A DNA stretch of 6,901 bases from Chthonomonadaceae bacterium (GTDB lineage Bacteria > Armatimonadota > Chthonomonadetes > Chthonomonadales > Chthonomonadaceae). Positions within the stretch are counted from its first letter, which is position 1. Each line of letters opens with the position of its first letter. The notes under the pieces are model-generated. The model was not told where the DNA came from and did no database searches. It saw nothing but the letters and a program-made list of their open reading frames with translations. The stretch spans positions 1 through 6,901 of the forward strand of contig JACMPS010000182.1 of assembly GCA_014377395.1 (NCBI GenBank), given 5' to 3'. Made by a program: the position numbers and the translations under genes. Of the stretch, positions 1-5,034 are shown in pieces.

Positions 1-1034
1 ATCTTTGCGGGGTTGATTTGTGCCGGGAAAAATGAGCGTTCCATTAAATCGGTCAGGCGGAGGTTTCCGGTGAGAAAGCCCAGACTTTTCCCCATGTTCT
101 CAATTTTTTGGAGTTCGGCATCGGTGGGATTAAGGTTGCGGTAGGTCACACGATCCGGCGGTTGTGTCAGCACATAGTTCAGCAGTTTTTCGTCCTGACG
201 GAAGTAGGGGGCGACGAGTTTTGCGGCGTCGGCACGATGTCGCTCCGTCCACTCCCCGGACTCGTTGATGCCCCGCACCAGATCGCGCACGCGCTCCGGG
301 CTTTCGCGGATCAGGTCTTCATGCACCACGAGGCAACAGGAAATGTAGTCGGGCCAGATTTCTTTCGCGTAGTAAAGCACCCGCCCTACGCCATCCAGTT
401 CCGCTTTGCCGCAAAACGGCTCGGCAACGATAAACCCGTCAATCGCTCTTGAGGTCAGAGCCGCCACCATGTCAGGTGGGGGCAACACAACGAATTTGAT
501 CTCGCCGGGTTGCACGTTCTGATCGCGCATCATCTTTGTGATGAAAAAATTTTCGTTGCTGAACGGGCTTGGAATGGCAATCGTTTTCCCGCGCAGATCA
601 CTCAGGTTTTTTGCCGGGTCTTCTTTGCGGATTGTGAGTTGGGAGCCGTCTCGATGACCGAGACAACAGATTTTGATCGGAACGCCCTGCTCTCGCATTT
701 TCATCGCGAGAGGCACGGTGATAAAGCCCGCGAGCAATTTTTTGCTTTTGAGGGCTTCGACAATCGGGGGAAACTCGGCAAAGCGCAGGGCATCGAAATT
801 CGTTCCGGTGGTGCTGGTCTTCGAAGCATAATCGGTGACGGGGCAGGTGAGATGACAGGTGACGGGCAAAAAGGCAACTGTGAGCGTTTCTTGTCCGCCC
901 CGTTTGCCGGGAGCCTGATGAAAAGTTTCCTGATCGTGCGGCAGGGATTTGTGGAGGGCGCGAAATCGCAAAAACACGATCAGCGCGTAACTGAGAATGA
1001 TTGCCGCCACGATCCGAACGGTTTTTGGACGCAT
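1..1034 (-). CDS. NitT/TauT-family ABC transporter substrate-binding protein, partial (C-terminus outside window)
   Basis: This is an open frame of 344 codons without a stop that leaves the window at its left edge, so the C-terminus is missing. The ATG at 1034 follows an AAAGGT Shine-Dalgarno sequence six bases upstream, and an in-frame TAA lies upstream with no other start between them. Residues 6-22 form one hydrophobic segment after a basic N-terminus, fitting a signal peptide or membrane anchor; there is no lipobox cysteine. The mature part begins with a beta strand typical of NMT1/NrtA/SsuA-type binding proteins (LTVAFLPVTCHLTC, residues 51-64), followed by a K-T/S-TTG stretch, a MREQGVPIKI block, DLRGKTIAIPSPFSNENF and an AEPF motif. 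In this family the protein captures a small anion or organic ligand outside the cytoplasmic membrane and delivers it to the permease. The ligand cannot be read from the sequence. Two cysteines (60 and 64) sit at the predicted ligand-facing first strand. It probably works with the ATPase and permease encoded upstream on the same strand, although 211 bases of repeat-bearing spacer separate them. Confidence 0.88.
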   Translation of the reverse strand, partial: MRPKTVRIVAAIILSYALIVFLRFRALHKSLPHDQETFHQAPGKRGGQETLTVAFLPVTCHLTCPVTDYASKTSTTGTNFDALRFAEFPPIVEALKSKKLLAGFITVPLAMKMREQGVPIKICCLGHRDGSQLTIRKEDPAKNLSDLRGKTIAIPSPFSNENFFITKMMRDQNVQPGEIKFVVLPPPDMVAALTSRAIDGFIVAEPFCGKAELDGVGRVLYYAKEIWPDYISCCLVVHEDLIRESPERVRDLVRGINESGEWTERHRADAAKLVAPYFRQDEKLLNYVLTQPPDRVTYRNLNPTDAELQKIENMGKSLGFLTGNLRLTDLMERSFFPAQINPAK

Positions 1035-1077
1035 TGCCTCACCTTTGTTCCCTCTAGAAAATTAACTGCGATCTAAC

Positions 1078-1103
1078 CGCCAGGACGCTAAGAGCGCTAA
1101 GAG
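1078..1103. repeat. Short tandem repeat, CGCTAAGAG units
   Basis: Two identical 9-mers CGCTAAGAG lie head to tail at 1086-1094 and 1095-1103, preceded by a diverged 8-base unit CGCCAGGA at 1078-1085. The unit boundary also creates a small CGCT/AGCG hairpin. The second unit continues into GGCTTGC and matches a module at 4774-4789 in the other spacer. The form resembles the short-period CGCxAAG-type tandem repeats found between genes in many bacterial genomes; that link is from memory and is not tested here. Confidence 0.6.
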
Positions 1104-1150
1104 GCTTGCTGTAGGGGTGCTACTTGCCGCAATCTCTTCACGCGGATTTG

Positions 1151-1165
1151 GTGTCCGAAGGACAC
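1151..1165. other. Perfect 6-bp hairpin with GAA loop
   Basis: GTGTCC at 1151-1156 and GGACAC at 1160-1165 are perfectly complementary around a GAA triloop. It is the strongest single stem in this spacer and lies 81 bases past the ATPase stop codon. It could stall or protect the upstream transcript, but no T tract follows on the minus strand. Its core differs by one base from the GTCC/GGAC hairpin at 4751-4761. Confidence 0.6.
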
Positions 1166-1245
1166 GGGGCGTACTCGCCTCTATCGCGGAATTTATTCCT
1201 GCGGTACATGATTCAACAGCCCATACACGTTACAGAGTTAGATGA

Positions 1246-2016
1246 CTAGTCCCCAACCCCTAGCCCCTCGCTGACTTCCTCCGTGACGGGCGCACCCTCT
1301 CCACCGGTCATGCCCAACTCGACGAGCAAACGTTGCATCGTTTCGATGACTTCGGGGTGGGTGAGTTGGCGGGGACGAGGCACATTTACCGTAAGTTCAC
1401 ACCGAATTTGTGCGGGACGCTCGGAGAGTACGATAATCCGATCCGCAAGTTGAGCGGCTTCTTCGATGTCGTGGGTGACGAGAACGACGGTGCGGGGACG
1501 TTCCCGCAACAGTCGGGCGAGTTCGCGCCGCATTCGCAGTCGGGTCAGATAATCGAGTGCCGAAAACGGTTCGTCCATGAGAAGCGTATCGGCTTTTCCC
1601 GCCAGTGCCCTCGCCAATTCCACCCGTTGTCTCATCCCGCCCGAAAGTTGGTGTGGGTAGGTGTCGGCAAACCCCTCCAAGCCGATCAGGGTGAGCATTT
1701 CGGCGAGTTGGCGACCACGTTCCGCTTTGTCCGGCAAATAACGCAATGCCATTGAAATGTTTTCGCCCGCCGTTTTCCAGGGGAAAAGCCCGTCGTGCTG
1801 ATAGACCATTCGCACGACGCCCGACTGAGTGATCGTGCCGGAAGTCGGGGTGTCGTACCCGGAAAGCAAATTGAGCAATGTGGTTTTGCCGCTTCCCGAA
1901 GGGCCCACAATCGCGACAAATTCTCCCGCTGAAATCTCCAGCGAAAGGTCACGCAACACTTCGAGCGACCCGAACGAACGAGACACCCGATCCACTTTTA
2001 AAAGGCTACTTGTCAT
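1246..2016 (-). CDS. NitT/TauT-type ABC transporter ATP-binding protein (SsuB/TauB/NrtD-like)
   Basis: The 256-residue protein hydrolyses ATP in the cytoplasm to power the importer whose permease is encoded directly upstream. All nucleotide-binding motifs are intact: Walker A GPSGSGKT (38-45), Q-loop glutamine 73 in VYQHDGLFPW, signature LSGGMRQ (124-130), Walker B TLLMDE with catalytic E149, D-loop SALD (152-155) and switch histidine H182 in VTHDIEEA. The Q-loop followed by LFPW and the length of about 255 residues are typical of the nitrate/sulfonate/taurine subfamily. The ATG is preceded by AAGGTGGGG on the minus strand, a good ribosome binding site lying inside the end of the permease gene, which it overlaps by 11 bases. 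The last 20 or so residues are acidic and glycine-rich and look like a variable tail. The substrate is not determined. Confidence 0.93.
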   Translation of the reverse strand: MTSSLLKVDRVSRSFGSLEVLRDLSLEISAGEFVAIVGPSGSGKTTLLNLLSGYDTPTSGTITQSGVVRMVYQHDGLFPWKTAGENISMALRYLPDKAERGRQLAEMLTLIGLEGFADTYPHQLSGGMRQRVELARALAGKADTLLMDEPFSALDYLTRLRMRRELARLLRERPRTVVLVTHDIEEAAQLADRIIVLSERPAQIRCELTVNVPRPRQLTHPEVIETMQRLLVELGMTGGEGAPVTEEVSEGLGVGD

Positions 2017-2779
2017 AGCCCCACCTTACGCTCGGAATAAGGGTGAGTTGCACCAGAAGCCGATCCAGCACTACCCCGATCACACCGATCACGATCATGC
2101 CGGCCACCAACAAGTCGGGGCGCAACTGATTTCGGGCATCCCAGATAAGAAAGCCGAGTCCGTCCCGTCCCGCGATCATCTCAGCCGCAACGACGACTAC
2201 CCACGAAAGCCCTGCCGTCACCCGCAACCCGGTGATGACCTGCGGCATAATGGCGGGGAGAGTGACCTGTGTGAGGAATTCAAGCCCGTGAAAGCCATAA
2301 TCCTGCGCGACGCGAAAGTGAACCGTCGGGATCGAGGCGACTGCCGAGGCGGTGGCAAGTACAAGCGGAAAAAACGAGGTCATAAAAATCAGGAAGATCG
2401 CGGGCGTGTCTCCGATCCCGAACCAGAGAATGGCAAACGGAATCCATGCAAGAGGCGACAGGCTACGGAAAAAGTTGACGGCGGGAAGAAACGCCGCCCG
2501 TGCCGAGAGTTTTAATCCGAGCCATAAGCCGAGCGGAATGCCGAGAAAAACCGCCAGCCCAAACCCGGTGGAGACCCGGAACAGCGAGGCAACAGTATCG
2601 TCGAATAGGCGTCCGCTTCGGGCTTCCTCCCCGAATCCCTTCACCACCTGAACGGGGGAGGGAAACGAGGAGGCAGGGAAAAAGCCCTTTGAGAACAGAA
2701 CCGCCCACAGCGCGACCACCACGAGGACGACGAGCAGAGAAAGCATTTTCAGTTTTGGAGTAAGAATTTCTTGTTTCAT
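2006..2779 (-). CDS. NitT/TauT-type ABC transporter permease (SsuC/TauC-like)
   Basis: The 257-residue integral membrane protein forms the channel of the importer. A first transmembrane segment covers residues 13-29, followed by a periplasmic FFPASSFPSPVQV stretch typical of the family, then the BPD_transp_1 core from about residue 60. The signature SPLAWIPFAILWFGIGD lies at 108-124 and the EAA-type coupling loop, ending in VTLPAIMP, at 158-179, which contacts the ATPase. WVVVVAAEMI then GLG follows from residue 193, again typical. The frame stays open far upstream (to 3283), but the chosen ATG at 2779 overlaps the TauE stop codon as TAATG, gives the family's normal length and places the first helix correctly. 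Only a weak GGTGAAG lies upstream, so translation probably depends on coupling to the preceding gene. Confidence 0.93.
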   Translation of the reverse strand: MKQEILTPKLKMLSLLVVLVVVALWAVLFSKGFFPASSFPSPVQVVKGFGEEARSGRLFDDTVASLFRVSTGFGLAVFLGIPLGLWLGLKLSARAAFLPAVNFFRSLSPLAWIPFAILWFGIGDTPAIFLIFMTSFFPLVLATASAVASIPTVHFRVAQDYGFHGLEFLTQVTLPAIMPQVITGLRVTAGLSWVVVVAAEMIAGRDGLGFLIWDARNQLRPDLLVAGMIVIGVIGVVLDRLLVQLTLIPSVRWGYDK

Positions 2780-3522
2780 TAAAACAGCAACTTCACCGCC
2801 GCAATCACGGAAAAAATGAGTGCCAGTGTCTCGAACATTTCTTGATTGAGATAGGGGACAAGTTTGCGCCCGGAAAGCGCACCGAGCATCGCAATCCCCA
2901 TGAGCGGCAAATCGAGCAAGAGAGAGTGCGCGTTGATCAAGCCGAGATTGACGGAAAAAGGCACCTTGAATGAGTTCATCAAAAAGAAGTACCATGCCCC
3001 CGTTCCGAGAAACTCCAGTTTCGGCAAGTGCATCGCGAGCAGGTAGAGGATCATCACGGGTCCCGCCGCATTGCCCACCATCGTCGTGAAGCCACCAATC
3101 AATCCCATCAAAACCGCAAACCACAGCCCTTCCGGAATTTTCGGTTCCTCTCCCGCGTTTTTCTTGCGCCAGAGGTGAATCCCGATCATCGCCAGAATGA
3201 TCACGCCCATCATCCGCCCCACCGCGTGACCGTCCACCTGCTTGAGCGCGAAATAGCCCGCGATCACACCGAGTGCCGCCCACGGAAAAAGTTGCCCGAC
3301 CCGCTTCCAGACCACGCTTTTCCGGTAGGCGGAAGCGGCGATTAGATCAGCCGAGATCAGAATCGGGAGGACGACGCCGGAAGCAAGTTTCGGATCGATG
3401 AGGTTCGCGAAGATGACGACGGCGAACAGTCCGATGCCCGGAATTCCCGTTTTCGATAATCCGACGAGAAACGCCGCAAACCCCGCCGCAAGCCATTGCC
3501 ACGCTTCGAAATGATAAGCCAC
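2779..3522 (-). CDS. TauE/SafE-family membrane transporter (probable anion/sulfite exporter-like permease)
   Basis: The 247-residue protein is almost wholly hydrophobic, with about seven to eight predicted membrane segments arranged as two related halves. The first half begins with GLSKTGIPGIG (21-31) and the second with GLIGGFTTMVGNAAGPVM (140-157), the paired motifs that define the TauE/SafE (DUF81) family. Characterised members export sulfite, sulfoacetate or related organic anions, but substrates vary widely, so the substrate here is open. The start is GTG at 3522; an in-frame stop (the pheA TAA at 3526-3528) lies two codons upstream, so no earlier start is possible. The gene begins three bases after pheA and its stop overlaps the permease ATG by one base. 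This wedges it into the ABC operon and suggests it handles the same ligand or a breakdown product of it. Confidence 0.9.
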   Translation of the reverse strand: MAYHFEAWQWLAAGFAAFLVGLSKTGIPGIGLFAVVIFANLIDPKLASGVVLPILISADLIAASAYRKSVVWKRVGQLFPWAALGVIAGYFALKQVDGHAVGRMMGVIILAMIGIHLWRKKNAGEEPKIPEGLWFAVLMGLIGGFTTMVGNAAGPVMILYLLAMHLPKLEFLGTGAWYFFLMNSFKVPFSVNLGLINAHSLLLDLPLMGIAMLGALSGRKLVPYLNQEMFETLALIFSVIAAVKLLF

Positions 3523-3525
3523 GCT

Positions 3526-4590
3526 TTAATTCGCCTCCGGGTAGGAACCGAGTACCCGTACAAAAAGGGATTGCTCTTTGAGAAGATTGATCGCCTTTGT
3601 CACATTGCCGTCGCGCTGGTGTCCTTGAACATCAATGTAGAAGTAGTATTCCCACGCTTCGGCTTTGGTAGGGCGCGACTCGATCATTGTCATGTTGACT
3701 TCATGTTGCTGAAAAGCATTGAGGGCGTGAACAAGTTCCCCGGCTTTGTTTTGAACAGAGAACATAATTGAGGTTTTGTCTTTTCCGGTGGGTTCGGGTT
3801 CATTGTAGCCCAGAACGAGAAAGCGGGTACGATTGTTGGGGTTGTCCTCAATATGATCGCAAAGAATCGGCAAACCGACGCGCTCCGAGGCAAGCGTTGT
3901 AGCGATACCCGCACTTGTCGGATCGTTTGCCGCCATTTCCGCCGCTTTCACCGTAGAAGAGGCTTCAATCTCTTCGACATTTGGGAGGTGATTACGGAGC
4001 CACTGACGACACTGTGCCAACGGCTGAAAATGGGTGTACAATCGCTTTACGTCTTCAAGGCGTGTTGCATGGGTGAGCAAATTATGCGTAATCGGTTGAA
4101 AAATCTCTGAGACTACTCTTAAATTAGAGTTCGTAAAGGTATCGAGCGTTTCCGGCACGACGCCCGCCCATGAGTTTTCTACGGGAACCATGCCATAGTC
4201 TACGGTGTTGCGTTCAACGGCGGAAAAGACCTCTGCAATCGTCGCTGTCGGGTGAAATGCCGAGGAAGTGCCGAACTTTGCAATCGTGGCAAGGTGGCTG
4301 AACGTTCCTTCGGGTCCCAGAAAAGCGACGGAGAGCGGCTTCTCCAAAGCAAGGCAAGCGGAAATGATTTCCTTGTAAATGGCACGAATCGCAGGGGAGG
4401 GAAGAGGCCCCTCATTGAGTGCCAGCAAACGTTGGAACACCGAATGTTCACGTTCCGGGGTAAAATAGTGAGAACGAGTTTTTGATTTGGCATGACCGAT
4501 CTTTTGTGCAAGTTCTGCACGGTGGTTGAGCAGGGCAATGACCTCCTCATCAATGTGGTCAATTTCCTCGCGCCATTCGGGTAGGCTCAT
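3526..4590 (-). CDS. pheA: Bifunctional chorismate mutase/prephenate dehydratase (P-protein)
   Basis: The 354-residue cytoplasmic enzyme converts chorismate to prephenate and then to phenylpyruvate, the committed branch to phenylalanine. Residues 1-85 are an AroQ-type chorismate mutase domain with R7, R24, K35 and R47-E48 in the expected positions. The prephenate dehydratase domain (about 86-262) opens with VAFLGPEGTFSHLA, has DYGMVPVENSWAGVV (131-145), and carries the catalytic TRF motif as NNRTRF (252-257). A C-terminal ACT domain (about 273-345) bears the ESRP motif (304-307) used for phenylalanine feedback binding; the usual GAL element reads AGELVHAL. Length and domain order match the common fused bacterial form. 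The ATG at 4590 is preceded by GGAG ten bases upstream on the minus strand. It is the first gene of the minus-strand block and runs into the transporter genes with a three-base gap. Nothing suggests it is broken. Confidence 0.96.
   Translation of the reverse strand: MSLPEWREEIDHIDEEVIALLNHRAELAQKIGHAKSKTRSHYFTPEREHSVFQRLLALNEGPLPSPAIRAIYKEIISACLALEKPLSVAFLGPEGTFSHLATIAKFGTSSAFHPTATIAEVFSAVERNTVDYGMVPVENSWAGVVPETLDTFTNSNLRVVSEIFQPITHNLLTHATRLEDVKRLYTHFQPLAQCRQWLRNHLPNVEEIEASSTVKAAEMAANDPTSAGIATTLASERVGLPILCDHIEDNPNNRTRFLVLGYNEPEPTGKDKTSIMFSVQNKAGELVHALNAFQQHEVNMTMIESRPTKAEAWEYYFYIDVQGHQRDGNVTKAINLLKEQSLFVRVLGSYPEAN
3534..3538 (-). promoter_or_regulatory. Ribosome binding site for the GTG-started TauE/SafE gene
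   Basis: The minus strand reads GGAGG here, 11 bases before the GTG at 3522. The site lies inside the last codons of pheA, so ribosomes ending pheA can restart on the transporter. It supports the GTG start where no ATG is available. Confidence 0.65.
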
Positions 4591-4690
4591 GGGATTATAT
4601 CTCCGTGACTGTCTATATCTGAATTAGGTTCAGGATTAAGCGATAGAGTGAGTTTCGGCAAAAGCGCGTGGATTTCCTGCGTGACCGCCT

Positions 4691-4730
4691 TTAGATAAAG
4701 TACATCAAGGCGTATCTTAAAGAGAATCTG
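4691..4730 (+). repeat. Imperfect 40-nt direct repeat, copy 1
   Basis: This copy matches 4970-5009 at 30 of 40 positions without gaps. The best-kept parts are TTAGAT at the start, ATCAAGGCGT in the middle (identical 10-mer at 4704-4713), and AGAGA near the end. The two copies bracket the hairpin-rich segment of the pheA-accD spacer. Confidence 0.6.
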
Positions 4731-4757
4731 AGCGACCACGCTGAGTGGATGTCCGCA

Positions 4758-4943
4758 GGACTACCGGCGAAGCCGCTAAGCGGTCTTGCGAACTAAGTTC
4801 TTACGTTTTGCAAGAGCAGGGATTTCCGTCATCAGAACGGTCTGCGAGACCTTGCAGACAAGTCGTCCAGGCCCCGGTCAGCGGGACGGAAACTACGAAA
4901 AAACTACGCCAGACCGCTTAGTGGCGAATTTATTCCGCCGTCC
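4758..4943. repeat. Long-range inverted repeat enclosing a hairpin-rich segment (possible structured RNA or small mobile-element remnant)
   Basis: Bases 4772-4786 pair with 4911-4925 over 15 consecutive positions with a single G-U wobble (core CTAAGCGGTCT against AGACCGCTTAG). Outside this, CGGCG at 4765-4769 can pair with CGCCG at 4936-4940, and GGA at 4758-4760 with TCC at 4941-4943. Inside lie further stems: GAAC/GTTC with a TAA loop (4790-4800), CCGT/ACGG (4826-4840), an 8-bp stem with a GACC loop (4840-4859), and CCCG/CGGG (4873-4885). Local alternatives compete with the long stem, notably CCGC/GCGG with a TAA loop (4773-4783) and GGCGAAT/ATT(c)CGCC (4923-4939). No known RNA family was recognised. 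Confidence 0.55.
4840..4859 (+). other. Eight-base-pair hairpin with GACC tetraloop
   Basis: The arms GTCTGCGA (4840-4847) and TTGCAGAC (4852-4859) pair over eight positions with one G-U wobble, around a GACC loop. It is one of the two longest local stems in the pheA-accD spacer and lies at the centre of the long-range inverted repeat. Confidence 0.6.
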
Positions 4944-4950
4944 TCGTAAA

Positions 4951-4971
4951 AAGGGTTGTTTTTCAACTCTT
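4951..4971. other. Hairpin with T5 loop upstream of accD; terminator-like on the minus strand
   Basis: AAGGGTTG (4951-4958) pairs with CAACTCTT (4964-4971) through eight positions with one G-U wobble around a loop of five T. On the minus strand the stem runs into a five-T stretch, giving a weak terminator-like shape, but no minus-strand gene ends here. On the plus strand it would lie in the accD leader. The function is unclear. Confidence 0.4.
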
Positions 4972-5009
4972 AGATTTGGTGTATCAAGGCGTCTCTGAGA
5001 GAGACTATG
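4970..5009 (+). repeat. Imperfect 40-nt direct repeat, copy 2
   Basis: This is the second copy of the repeat at 4691-4730 (30 of 40 identical). It ends 25 bases before the accD start codon, so in this copy the sequence would lie in the accD promoter or leader. The identical 10-mer ATCAAGGCGT is at 4983-4992 and is followed by a small TCTC/GAGA palindrome not kept in copy 1. Confidence 0.6.
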
Positions 5010-5034
5010 CGGGTAGAGAAGAGAGTGATCGTTT

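Larger units (their letters stand above)
1035..1245. other. Intergenic spacer with a chain of short hairpins
   Basis: No gene is seen between the ATPase stop and the binding-protein start. The spacer holds five consecutive perfect or near-perfect inverted repeats: CGCT/AGCG with an AAG loop (1086-1096), GTAG/CTAC (1111-1123), GTGTCC/GGACAC with a GAA loop (1151-1165), GGCG/CGCC with a TACT loop (1168-1179), and CGCGGAAT/ATTCC(t)GCG with a TT loop and one bulged T (1185-1203). None is followed by a clear T run on the minus strand, so no intrinsic terminator is called. Three of the modules recur in the 4591-5034 spacer, which suggests a dispersed repeat family rather than a locus-specific regulator. 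Confidence 0.7.
4591..5034. other. Divergent intergenic region rich in inverted and direct repeats
   Basis: These 444 bases separate the divergent pheA and accD genes and must carry both promoters, yet no convincing -35/-10 pair was found for either. A TATAAT on the minus strand at 4594-4599 sits between the pheA ribosome site and its ATG, too close to serve a normal leader. No open frame shows protein-like content. The region contains a 5-bp palindrome CTGAA/TTCAG (4619-4633), two 40-nt direct repeats (4691-4730 and 4970-5009), and between them a run of small hairpins enclosed by a long-range stem (4758-4943). The accD side ends in a weak purine-rich GAGAAGAGAG ribosome site. Confidence 0.75.

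Noticed and set aside
108..1076. Two plus-strand open frames opposite the binding protein
   Set aside because: They are antisense to a well-supported gene and show no domain-like content.
1086..1203. CRISPR-like array
   Set aside because: The repeats are 9-mers in tandem or single hairpins; there are no regular repeat-spacer units.
1829..2515. A 228-residue plus-strand open frame across the ATPase-permease junction
   Set aside because: It is a very charged, low-complexity translation opposite two well-supported genes; it is a by-product of their codon use.
2780..3283. An open frame continuing upstream of the permease on the minus strand, giving a 425-residue reading
   Set aside because: The extra 168 residues overlap the TauE/SafE gene in another frame, are glycine/arginine-rich and unlike any domain. 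The ATG at 2779 gives the normal family length and a TAATG overlap.
4594..4599. A perfect TATAAT on the minus strand as the pheA -10 box
   Set aside because: It lies between the ribosome site and the ATG, so transcription would start at the start codon itself; the -35 position reads TCAGAT. The match is probably chance.
4786..4998. A 70-residue plus-strand open frame in the pheA-accD spacer
   Set aside because: It lies across the inverted-repeat segment, has no good ribosome site, and its translation is arginine-rich without protein-like structure.
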